From Acidimicrobiia bacterium (GTDB lineage Bacteria; Actinomycetota; Acidimicrobiia; IMCC26256; JACDBD01): DNA of 14,576 nucleotides. Shown in pieces: positions 1 to 6,657 of this stretch. The translations under genes and the position numbers were made by a program. The stretch is taken from assembly GCA_031177445.1 (NCBI GenBank), contig JAPSGP010000033.1:1-14576 (forward strand), read 5' to 3'. The notes below the pieces were generated by a model. It worked only from the letters and a program-made list of their open reading frames with translations, was not told where the DNA came from and ran no database searches. Positions within the stretch are counted from its first letter, which is position 1; every line of letters starts with the position of its first letter.

Positions 1-594
1 TCGGACGACGTCTACGTTGCCGTGCTCGAGTCGGTGCGGCGAACCCTCGACGACACCGACCTGCCGTGGGCGCTACTCGGAGGGATTGCCTCGGCGGTCC
101 ACGGCCGCCCCCGATGGACCTACGACATCGACGTCTTCGTGCGGCCGCACGACGCCCGCCCCGCGCTCGAAGCGCTCGCGCGCAGCGGCTTCGCCACCGA
201 TGAGCTCGATCCTCACTGGCTGTTCAAGGCCATCGCTCGCGGCGTCCTCGTCGACGTCCTCTTCAAGACAGTCGGTGACCAGTACTTCGACGACGAGGTG
301 ATCCAACGGGTGACACGACACGAGTTCCACGGCGTGGATGTGCCGGTGATCTCGCCCGAGGATCTCGTCGTCATCAAGGCGCTCGCGCACAACGAGCGCA
401 ATCCACGCCACTGGCACGACGCGCTCGGCGTGATCGCGCGTCGGGATCTCGATTGGGACTACGTCGTTGCTCGTAGCCGCGTGAGTCGCCGGCGCGTCGC
501 CAGCCTGCTCCTGTACGCACAGAGCCTCGACCTCGACGTTCCGGATTCTGCGGTGCAAGCCCTGATCGAGCCGCGCCTGGAGGCGCATCGGTGA
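1..594 (+). CDS. Nucleotidyltransferase-fold protein (AbiEii / DUF6036-like), probably 5'-partial
   Basis: The protein carries a Pol-beta-type nucleotidyltransferase signature near its N-terminus. A GG at residues 20-21 (counting from the GTG at 22) is followed by a His-Gly-Arg-Pro-Arg stretch and the metal-binding D-I-D at 35-37. This arrangement is seen in AbiEii-like toxins and DUF6036 proteins, which transfer a nucleotide to a protein or RNA target. A second conserved block, S-P-E-D-L-V-V-I-K-A at about 111-120, is also typical of the superfamily. The frame is open to the first base of the window with no stop, so the true start may lie upstream; the GTG at 22 is the only start candidate inside the window and has no convincing ribosome binding site. 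The 3' end overlaps the next gene by four bases. No partner antitoxin is recognisable. The fold is fairly sure; the substrate is unknown. Confidence 0.75.
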   Translation, partial: SDDVYVAVLESVRRTLDDTDLPWALLGGIASAVHGRPRWTYDIDVFVRPHDARPALEALARSGFATDELDPHWLFKAIARGVLVDVLFKTVGDQYFDDEVIQRVTRHEFHGVDVPVISPEDLVVIKALAHNERNPRHWHDALGVIARRDLDWDYVVARSRVSRRRVASLLLYAQSLDLDVPDSAVQALIEPRLEAHR

Positions 595-860
595 CGCATC
601 TCTCCGAGCCCGACGAGCCGCCGCAGTACCTCGTCGCCCGGGTCAAGGATGCGCTCGCGAACGACCCCCGCGGCGGAGAGCTCGACATCCGCGTGAAGAT
701 CGCGGGGACGGGCGTCTTCCTGAGCGGTTCGGTCTCGACGCCGGCGCGGCGCGACGCGATCGCCACCGTCGTCGGCGAGCTGCTTCCCGAGTTCGACCTC
801 CACAACTCGATCTCCGTCACCGACATGTCCGAGGACCCGGCCCCGGAGCGGATCGAGTGA
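591..860 (+). CDS. Small BON-domain protein
   Basis: This 89-residue protein is mostly a single BON domain (about residues 12-78). It has an amphipathic helix (YLVARVKDALANDP), then beta strands around the conserved glycine pattern G-T-G-V-F-L-S-G-S-V, and a second helix A-R-R-D-A-I-A-T-V-V. BON domains bind phospholipid or other hydrophobic surfaces and often sit in periplasmic or envelope proteins. No signal peptide is visible here, so it is probably cytoplasmic or membrane-peripheral. The start is the GTG in a GTGA overlap with the upstream stop, and its own stop overlaps the downstream gene in the same way. That implies co-translation with both neighbours. Its cellular role cannot be told from sequence. 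Confidence 0.75.
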   Translation: MTHLSEPDEPPQYLVARVKDALANDPRGGELDIRVKIAGTGVFLSGSVSTPARRDAIATVVGELLPEFDLHNSISVTDMSEDPAPERIE

Positions 861-1606
861 TCCGGATCGCGGCCGTCGGCGACACGCACTTCGGAGCGGA
901 CTCCGCGGGCACGCTGCGTCCGCACCTCGACGCGCTGGATGCTCATGCCGATCTGTTCCTGCTCGCCGGTGACCTCACGCGCGTCGGCACCGAGCACGAG
1001 GCCGCGGTGCTGGCCCGGGAGCTCGCCGGTGTATCCGTTCCGACCGTCGCGGTCCTGGGCAACCACGACTTCCACAGCAACGAGGTCGGCGCCGTGCACC
1101 GGGTGCTCGCCGACGCCGGCATCACCGTGCTCGAGGGCGGAACCCGCACTGTCCAGGCGGACGGCACGACGGTCGGTGTGGCAGGAGTCAAGGGCTTCGG
1201 CGGCGGCTTCGCCGGCGCGTGCGGATCCGACTTCGGCGAGGCCGAGATGAAGTCCTTCATCCAACACACGAAGTGCGTGGCCGACTCGCTGCGGGACGCG
1301 CTCGACTCACTTCGCACCGACGTTCGGGTTGCGCTCATGCACTACGCGCCGATCAAGGACACGCTGAGCGGCGAACGCCTCGAGATCTTCCCGTTCCTCG
1401 GCAGCTACCTTCTCGGCGAGGCCGTCGATGCGGTCGGCGCCGACCTCGTCGTCCACGGTCATGCTCACGCCGGGACCGAGAGCGGCGTGACCCCCGGCGG
1501 CATCCACGTACGCAACGTCGCCCAGCCGGTGATCCGACACTCCTACCGGCTCTACTGCCTGGACGGCAACGGCGAGACCGGGCCGCAGTGCGCCGATCCC
1601 GGCTGA
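857..1606 (+). CDS. Calcineurin-like metallophosphoesterase
   Basis: All blocks of the dinuclear-metal phosphoesterase fold are present in order: G-D-T-H (D9, H11), G-D-L (D39), G-N-H-D (N69, H70), an M-H-Y-A-P histidine (H162) and G-H-A-H (H200, H202). At 249 residues it is the usual length for a stand-alone cytoplasmic enzyme of this superfamily. It should hydrolyse a phosphomonoester or phosphodiester; the substrate is not predictable. The start is a GTG overlapping the stop of the BON gene (GTGA). An unusual insert of about 30 residues (110-140), glycine-rich and with two cysteines, lies between the GNHD and histidine blocks. It is the last gene of the three-gene overlapping unit. Confidence 0.9.
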   Translation: MIRIAAVGDTHFGADSAGTLRPHLDALDAHADLFLLAGDLTRVGTEHEAAVLARELAGVSVPTVAVLGNHDFHSNEVGAVHRVLADAGITVLEGGTRTVQADGTTVGVAGVKGFGGGFAGACGSDFGEAEMKSFIQHTKCVADSLRDALDSLRTDVRVALMHYAPIKDTLSGERLEIFPFLGSYLLGEAVDAVGADLVVHGHAHAGTESGVTPGGIHVRNVAQPVIRHSYRLYCLDGNGETGPQCADPG

Positions 1607-1644
1607 CGAGCTCGGCCGCCACATCTGGATAGCGTCTCTGAGCG

Positions 1645-2331
1645 ATGGCCGCTCGAGAGCCCGGTCCCGCCTCGGCCGCGCGCCTTGCCGAGCAGCTCGG
1701 CGACCGCGTGCCGGTCGCGGAATCGATCCCCGAAGAGGCATTCGCGCTCGTGGCCCGCGTGCGCGAGCTCGTCGCGGCGGTCGTGATGACCGACGTCGGC
1801 CCGGCGGAGCGCGCCGCGGCGGCCGACCAGGTCGCAGCGATCACTGATGCGTTGCGGGCGCGGCAACGCGAGCAGCCGCTGTTCATCGTCCGCCATCCCG
1901 ACGGCCGGGTGGAGAGCATGATCCAGGCCGGATCGGGGCGGCTGAACCCGCAGGCGCCGCCGGTCGAGTGGATCCAGCGGCCGGCCGAGCCGCCACCCGG
2001 CAGTCAGCCGGTCCCGGTCGAGGTCCGGGCCCGGTGCACGTTCACCGCCGCGCATGCCGGGTCACCCGGCCGCGTCCATGGCGGCGTGATCGCGGTCGTA
2101 CTCGACGAGCTCCTGGGCGGTGCGGTCACCGCCGCCGGTGCGACCGGCATGACGGTCTCCTTCGCCCTGTCACTGAAGGGCGCCACTCCCCTCCACGTAC
2201 CCGTCGTGCTGTTCGGTCGGTACAAGGGCCGCGAAGGACGAAAGAGCTTCGCCACCGGCGAGGTCGTCGTCGACGGCACCGTGACAGCCGAGGCGAGCGC
2301 CATCTACGTCCAGGAGCGGCGGGATGCATGA
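1645..2331 (+). CDS. PaaI-like hotdog-fold thioesterase
   Basis: The C-terminal half (about 125-225) is a hotdog (4HBT/PaaI-type) domain. It has the signature G-R-V-H-G-G-V-I-A (HGG at 145-147) and the acidic D-E pair at 154-155 on the long central helix, where the catalytic Asp/Glu of acyl-CoA thioesterases lies. The N-terminal 100 residues form a helical extension with no recognised domain, a layout seen in actinobacterial thioesterases. The expected reaction is hydrolysis of an acyl-CoA, possibly a bulky or aromatic one. The ATG at 1645 fits the domain length, but no strong Shine-Dalgarno precedes it. The end overlaps the following SDR start by eight bases, so the two are very likely co-expressed. 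Confidence 0.85.
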   Translation: MAAREPGPASAARLAEQLGDRVPVAESIPEEAFALVARVRELVAAVVMTDVGPAERAAAADQVAAITDALRARQREQPLFIVRHPDGRVESMIQAGSGRLNPQAPPVEWIQRPAEPPPGSQPVPVEVRARCTFTAAHAGSPGRVHGGVIAVVLDELLGGAVTAAGATGMTVSFALSLKGATPLHVPVVLFGRYKGREGRKSFATGEVVVDGTVTAEASAIYVQERRDA

Positions 2332-3100
2332 AGACGAAGCCGACGTCCGCGATCGCGTCGTCGTCGTCACCGGGGCGTCGAAGGGGGTCGGGCGCGGGGT
2401 CGCGCTGCACCTGGCGCGCGGCGGCGCACGCCTCGTCGTGCTCGCGCGCCGTCCGGCACCGCTCGAAGCTCTGTCATCCGAGCTCGATGCGCTCGGTACC
2501 GAGCACGTCGCAGTGCAGCTCAACGTCGCCGATCGCGAGGCCACGTTCGCGTTGGTCGCGGAGATCATCGCCAAGTTCGGCCGGGTCGACGGCCTCGTCG
2601 CCAACGCGCAGACCTTCCGCCCGGTGACGCCGCTCGCCGACGTGACGCCGTCGGACATGGACACGCTGTTCGACACCGGTCCCAAGGGCACGCTCTGGGG
2701 GATGCAGGCAGTCTTCCCGCACATGCGCGACCAGGGGTGGGGCCGCATCGTGACGATGGGGTCGAGCGCAGGGATGCTCGGGCCTGTCGGGTACGGGCCC
2801 TACGCCGCATCCAACGAGGCAATCCGGTCGTTGACGCGCTCGGCCGCGCGCGAATGGGGCCAGTACGGCATCGTGGTCAACTGCGTGTGCCCGGTTTCCA
2901 TCGCCCACCGGGCACCGCCCGACGACGACCCGGCGCGCCTCGCCTCGTACAAGGCCACGTTCGAGAACCAGCCCATCCCGCGCGACGGCGACGCCGAGCT
3001 CGACATTGGCCCCGTCGTGGCGTTCCTGCTCTCGGACGGCTGCCAGTACGTGACCGGACAGACCTTCATGGCAGACGGCGGCGCGCTGATGCGGCCGTGA
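2324..3100 (+). CDS. SDR-family oxidoreductase with atypical active site
   Basis: This is a classical-length (258 aa) short-chain dehydrogenase/reductase. It shows the Rossmann motif T-G-A-S-K-G-V-G at 17-24, an N-V-A-D acidic site near 67-70, S147 and Y160 of the active site, and a C-terminal tail ending in the usual D-G-G-A-L. Two core positions are unusual. The N-A-G motif reads N-A-Q (94-96), and the catalytic lysine of Y-x-x-x-K is an asparagine (N164, codon AAC at 2813-2815). The fold and cofactor binding look intact, but normal proton relay would be impaired, so activity may be altered or absent. The ATG at 2324 lies inside the thioesterase gene, with GGAG about ten bases ahead. Context suggests a role in lipid or alcohol metabolism with its operon neighbours. 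Confidence 0.88.
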   Translation: MHEDEADVRDRVVVVTGASKGVGRGVALHLARGGARLVVLARRPAPLEALSSELDALGTEHVAVQLNVADREATFALVAEIIAKFGRVDGLVANAQTFRPVTPLADVTPSDMDTLFDTGPKGTLWGMQAVFPHMRDQGWGRIVTMGSSAGMLGPVGYGPYAASNEAIRSLTRSAAREWGQYGIVVNCVCPVSIAHRAPPDDDPARLASYKATFENQPIPRDGDAELDIGPVVAFLLSDGCQYVTGQTFMADGGALMRP

Positions 3101-3116
3101 AACTCGGCCCTTCTCG

Positions 3117-4379
3117 GTGAGCTGGCAGGCGCCATCGCGGCCCGAGTGGGTGCGCGCCGTGAACGCGGGTCAGGTGCTCCCGATCGCCGACGAGGCTCGG
3201 CAGCCCCTCGACCGCGATGCGCTCCTCGCCGAGGCGCGAGCCACCCTCGGCATCGAAGGCCGGGGCATCGACGGGTTCGGCGACGATGGCTTCCTCGAGC
3301 CGCTCGACGTGCTCCTGCCGGCACTCGAGCACGAGGCCGAGCTGACCCTGCTCGGCCGGTGGATCACCCGCCGGTTCCTGTTGCGCCTGCTGGTGGTGCG
3401 CGCCCAGACGGTCGCGTATCTCGGGCGCGACCCCGGTGTGGTCGACGAGAGGATCGAGGAGCCGGTGTTCATCGCCGGCGCGCCCCGTACCGGCACCACT
3501 GCCTTGCACGCATTGCTCGCACTCGACCCAGCTGCGCGCGTGCCCGAGGGTTGGGAGCTGCTGCGCCCGGTCCCGCCGCCGGACCCCGCGGCCTACCCCG
3601 ACGAGGCGCGGGTGGTGCTGGCCGATCAGGAGCTACGCCGGCCGGCGCTCGTGGCCGAGGGACTCGACGCGATCCACCTGTACGGCGGACGCATGCACAA
3701 GGAGTGCGTGTCGTCCATGTCATTCGAGTTCCGCTCCGAGGAGTTCACCGCCCGCTACCGCGTACCGAGCTACGTGCGCTGGCTCGCACAGTGCGACATC
3801 CGGCCCGCGTATGAATGGCACCGGTTGGTACTCCAGATCCTCCAACGGAGCTTCGTTGGCCGCCGGTGGGTTCTGAAGTCGCCGGTGCACATGCACTGGT
3901 TGCCGACCCTGCTCGCCGTGTACCCGGACGCGCGCATCGTGTTCACCCATCGAGATCCGCTGGCGGTCCTGGCCTCGGTCACGAGCCTCATTGCGACCAT
4001 GCGCTCCGCCCACAGCGACGCGGTCGACTTCGCCGACATCGGCGACTACCACGTCGAGCTCTACGGTCGGTCGCTCGAACGGCTCGTCGACCTGACCGAG
4101 TCGGGCGCCCTCGATCCGACGCGCGTGCACCACGTGCACCACCGCGCGTTCCTCGACGACCCGATGGGAATGATCGCCTCAGTGTCGGAATGGCTCGACC
4201 GCCCGGTGACGCCGGCGCTCGAGCAGGCGATGCGGACCCATCTCGACGCAAACCCCCGGGGCGCCCGGGGCGAGCACGAGTACTCGTTCGACGACCTCGC
4301 CATCGATCGCGAGACGACGCGCAAGCGGTTTGCTCGCTACCAGGCGGCATTCGCGGTCGTCGACGAGGACGTGCGATGA
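3117..4379 (+). CDS. Sulfotransferase family protein
   Basis: A PAPS-binding sulfotransferase fold is clear. The 5'-phosphosulfate loop is G-A-P-R-T-G-T-T (121-128). A K-S-P-V-H block follows at 254-258, then the 3'-phosphate region ending in F-T-H-R-D-P (276-281). Length (420 aa) matches the large actinobacterial sulfotransferase_3-like group, which has a long N-terminal helical region before the P-loop. It would transfer sulfate from PAPS to a hydroxyl on an unknown acceptor, often a lipid or sterol-like molecule. The GTG at 3117 begins 17 bases after the SDR stop; its Shine-Dalgarno is weak, and a GTG at 3150 is an alternative. The stop overlaps the next ATG (ATGA), so translation is coupled to the DUF1214 gene. 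Confidence 0.88.
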   Translation: MSWQAPSRPEWVRAVNAGQVLPIADEARQPLDRDALLAEARATLGIEGRGIDGFGDDGFLEPLDVLLPALEHEAELTLLGRWITRRFLLRLLVVRAQTVAYLGRDPGVVDERIEEPVFIAGAPRTGTTALHALLALDPAARVPEGWELLRPVPPPDPAAYPDEARVVLADQELRRPALVAEGLDAIHLYGGRMHKECVSSMSFEFRSEEFTARYRVPSYVRWLAQCDIRPAYEWHRLVLQILQRSFVGRRWVLKSPVHMHWLPTLLAVYPDARIVFTHRDPLAVLASVTSLIATMRSAHSDAVDFADIGDYHVELYGRSLERLVDLTESGALDPTRVHHVHHRAFLDDPMGMIASVSEWLDRPVTPALEQAMRTHLDANPRGARGEHEYSFDDLAIDRETTRKRFARYQAAFAVVDEDVR

Positions 4380-5545
4380 GCGCGCCCGCCGCCGGATTGA
4401 CCGAGCTGCAAGCATGGCAGCAGCTCCTCGACGGGCTCGAGCGACTCGGCGAGCGACTCCTCGGCGAGGACTTCCCGAGCGATCCTCGTGGCCGTGACGA
4501 GGCCTTCCGACATCTCGCCCAACAGCTGCTCTGCTGGCTCGAATGGTCGATCGGGTACGGAGACCCGGCGAGTCCCGCCTTCCAGCGCCAGAACGACCTC
4601 GTGACGCCCTGGGGCGGTCCGAATGCCGACAACGTCTATCGGCACGCCCGCGTCAGCCCTCGGCACCGCTACCGGATCCGCGGTCACATGCACTCCTGCG
4701 ACGAGTTCGCGCTCGCCATCCGCGAGGGCTTCCGGCACACCGAGAGGCCGGCGACCCTCGCCGAGCTCACGGCGTCCGACGTCGGCATCGGGCGCGACCG
4801 GGAGTTCGAGGTCCTCTTGGGAGGCGAGGGCGACGAGCCCAACCGGGTGCCGCTCCCCCACGGAGCGATCATGTGCTCGATCCGCGAGTACTACTTCGAC
4901 TGGGAACGGCGCGAGCCGGCAACGTTCACCATCGAGTGCCTGGATGAGGCATCACCGCCGGCCGCGCCGTCGCTCGCCGAAGGCTTCGACGAAGCGCTCG
5001 ACCTCACCGAGCGCTCGCTCGTGTTCTGGAACGAGTACATGCGCGCCGCGCGTGCGAAGCAGGCGGACAACTCCTTCGGCAACCGCATCGACGTGCCGCG
5101 CGGGCTCCGGATCTCGCAGTTCGGCTTCTGCTTCTACGACCTCGGCCCCGAGGATGCGCTCGTGGTCGACTGCGACGTGCCGGATGCCCGGTACTGGAGC
5201 TTCCAGCTCTACGGAATGCATTTCTTCCGTCCGTTCGACATCGCGCGACCGACGAGCCTCAACCACCGGCAAACATCCGTCGGCGCCGATGGCCGCGTGC
5301 GCCTCGTCGTCGCCCACCGTGATCCCGGGGTGCCCAACTGGCTCGACACGTTGAGCACGCAGGTCGCTCTGCTGAACTTCCGCTACTTCTGGGGCGCCGC
5401 CTTGCCACAGATCGAGACCCGAGTCGTCCGGTGCGACGAGGTGCGGAGCGCGCTCCCACCCGAGACCCCGCGGATCGACGACGCCGCCCGGCACGCGGAA
5501 GCGGAAGCCCGCCGTGCGCACCTCGCGTGGCGCTTCCGCACCTGA
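4376..5545 (+). CDS. DUF1214 domain-containing protein
   Basis: This 389-residue protein has a C-terminal DUF1214 domain (about 250-345). Its recognisable blocks are A-R-Y-W-S-F-Q-L (271-278), the T-S-L-N-H-R-Q-T segment (293-300) and the P-N-W-L-D-T turn (320-325). The N-terminal half is mixed helix/strand without a named domain. DUF1214 proteins often sit next to sulfotransferases in actinobacteria; their biochemical role is not established. The chosen start is the ATG at 4376, which overlaps the sulfotransferase stop. The frame stays open upstream to about 3815, but that part is an arginine/proline-rich shadow of the sulfotransferase gene. No signal peptide is seen. This is the last gene of the 1645-5545 unit. 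Confidence 0.85.
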   Translation: MSAPAAGLTELQAWQQLLDGLERLGERLLGEDFPSDPRGRDEAFRHLAQQLLCWLEWSIGYGDPASPAFQRQNDLVTPWGGPNADNVYRHARVSPRHRYRIRGHMHSCDEFALAIREGFRHTERPATLAELTASDVGIGRDREFEVLLGGEGDEPNRVPLPHGAIMCSIREYYFDWERREPATFTIECLDEASPPAAPSLAEGFDEALDLTERSLVFWNEYMRAARAKQADNSFGNRIDVPRGLRISQFGFCFYDLGPEDALVVDCDVPDARYWSFQLYGMHFFRPFDIARPTSLNHRQTSVGADGRVRLVVAHRDPGVPNWLDTLSTQVALLNFRYFWGAALPQIETRVVRCDEVRSALPPETPRIDDAARHAEAEARRAHLAWRFRT

Positions 5546-5600
5546 GGCCACGCCAAGACCCGCACCCGCCCTCGTGCTCGGGATCGGCGCGTCTGGCGGA

Positions 5601-5615
5601 GACACCGGAGGTGTC
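5601..5615. repeat. Perfect 6-bp inverted repeat next to the epimerase promoter
   Basis: GACACC and GGTGTC flank a GGA spacer. The right arm overlaps the first bases of the TGTCACA -35-like element, so it may be an additional operator or simply part of the promoter context. Confidence 0.4.
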
Positions 5616-5638
5616 ACAGGCGGCAGGGCTGTCTTGTC
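5612..5638 (+). promoter_or_regulatory. Putative ECF41-type promoter of the epimerase-sigma factor operon
   Basis: TGTCACA at 5612-5618 is followed by exactly 16 bases and then TGTC at 5635-5638. The promoter reported for ECF41 sigma factors has a TGTCACA -35 and a CGTC -10 at about this spacing, so the site matches except for the first base of the -10 element. It lies 57 bases before the epimerase ATG in a true intergenic gap. The operon it would drive encodes an ECF41 sigma factor, which implies autoregulation. The match was made by eye. Confidence 0.65.
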
Positions 5639-5694
5639 TCTAGAGGTGACCGCCCGGGTGTCCGCCCGAGGGTGGGATCGCGAAGGAGGCACCC

Positions 5695-6657
5695 ATGAAA
5701 GTGTTCGTCGCCGGAGCCACCGGTGCGATCGGCACCCAACTCGTCCCCCGGCTCTCCGCCGCCGGCCACGACGTGATCGCCATGACCCGGTCGTCGGCCA
5801 AGACCGACATGCTCCGGGCTCTCGGCGCCCGGCCGGTGGTGGCTGACGCGCTCGATCCCGACGCGGTCGCCCGTGCCGTGGCGGAGGCCGAGCCCGAGGT
5901 GATCGTCCACCAGCTCACCGCCCTCAAGGGCGAGCTGAGCCTGAGGGACATGAGGAACCCCGGCCGCTTTGCCGCCATGACCAACCGCCTGCGCACCGAG
6001 GGCACCGACCACCTGTTGGCCGCGGGCCGGGCCGTCGGCGTCCGCCGCTTCATCGCCCAGAGCATCGTGGCCGTCGGCACCTACGCCCGCACCGGCGGCT
6101 CGGTCAAGACCGAGGACGACCCTCCGGACCTCGATCTGCCGGTCAAGCTGCGCCCCACCCACGAGGCCATCCGCCACGTCGAGGACGCCGTGACCCGCAT
6201 CGACTGGGCCGAGGGCCTCGCGCTGCGCTACGGCGCCTTCTACGGACCGGGCACCGGCCTCAGCACCGACCCCGAGGCGTTGCTGACCAAGGCCATCCTG
6301 AAGCGGCGGTTCCCGATCATCGGCGACGGCGGCGGTGTGTGGTCGCTCCTGCACATCGAGGACGCGGCCAGTGCCACCGTGGCGGCCGTCGACAACGGCG
6401 GGCCCGGCATCTACAACGTCGTTGATGACGAGCCGGCGCCGGTGCACGAGTGGCTGCCGTTCCTGGCCGAGCAGCTGGGAGCGAAGAAGCCGATGAGGGT
6501 CCCGCGCTTGGTGGTCCGGCTGCTGGCCGGCAAGGCCCCGGTGCTGTTGATGACCGAGGTCAGGGGCGGATCAAACGCCAAGGCCAAGCGCGAGCTCGGC
6601 TGGCAGCCCCGCTGGTCGAGCTGGCGGGTCGGTTTCGCCAAGGGTCTCGGCGAGTGA
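5695..6657 (+). CDS. NAD-dependent epimerase/dehydratase (ECF41 partner)
   Basis: This is an extended-SDR protein of 320 residues. The N-terminal G-A-T-G-A-I-G (7-13) binds the dinucleotide. S123 and the R-Y-G-A-F-Y-G-P-G-T-G block (178-188) are characteristic of epimerases. The tail shows the K-x-K-R-E-L-G-W-x-P motif (297-305) common in this group. The Tyr-x-x-x-Lys pair is not obvious; the equivalent region reads H-E-A-I-R around 156-160, so catalysis may be atypical. A strong Shine-Dalgarno AAGGAGG (5683-5689) precedes the ATG. It is translationally coupled (GTGA) to the sigma factor. ECF41 sigma factors are typically encoded beside a carboxymuconolactone decarboxylase, oxidoreductase or epimerase gene, which is exactly this arrangement. 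The substrate is unknown. Confidence 0.88.
   Translation: MKVFVAGATGAIGTQLVPRLSAAGHDVIAMTRSSAKTDMLRALGARPVVADALDPDAVARAVAEAEPEVIVHQLTALKGELSLRDMRNPGRFAAMTNRLRTEGTDHLLAAGRAVGVRRFIAQSIVAVGTYARTGGSVKTEDDPPDLDLPVKLRPTHEAIRHVEDAVTRIDWAEGLALRYGAFYGPGTGLSTDPEALLTKAILKRRFPIIGDGGGVWSLLHIEDAASATVAAVDNGGPGIYNVVDDEPAPVHEWLPFLAEQLGAKKPMRVPRLVVRLLAGKAPVLLMTEVRGGSNAKAKRELGWQPRWSSWRVGFAKGLGE

Noticed and set aside
2166..2175. Other TGTCAC-like strings that could be ECF41 -35 elements
   Set aside because: TGTCAC-type strings noticed here and on the minus strand near 312 and 2281 lie inside coding sequence and are not upstream of a gene start; only 5612 is intergenic and correctly spaced.
3815..4375. Upstream in-frame extension of the DUF1214 gene
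   Set aside because: It overlaps the sulfotransferase gene and is Arg/Pro/Ala-rich; the ATG at 4376 in an ATGA overlap is the natural start.
6450..6653. N-terminal extension of the sigma factor inside the epimerase gene
   Set aside because: Sigma region 2 begins a few residues after the GTG at 6654, and the extension is low-complexity shadow sequence.
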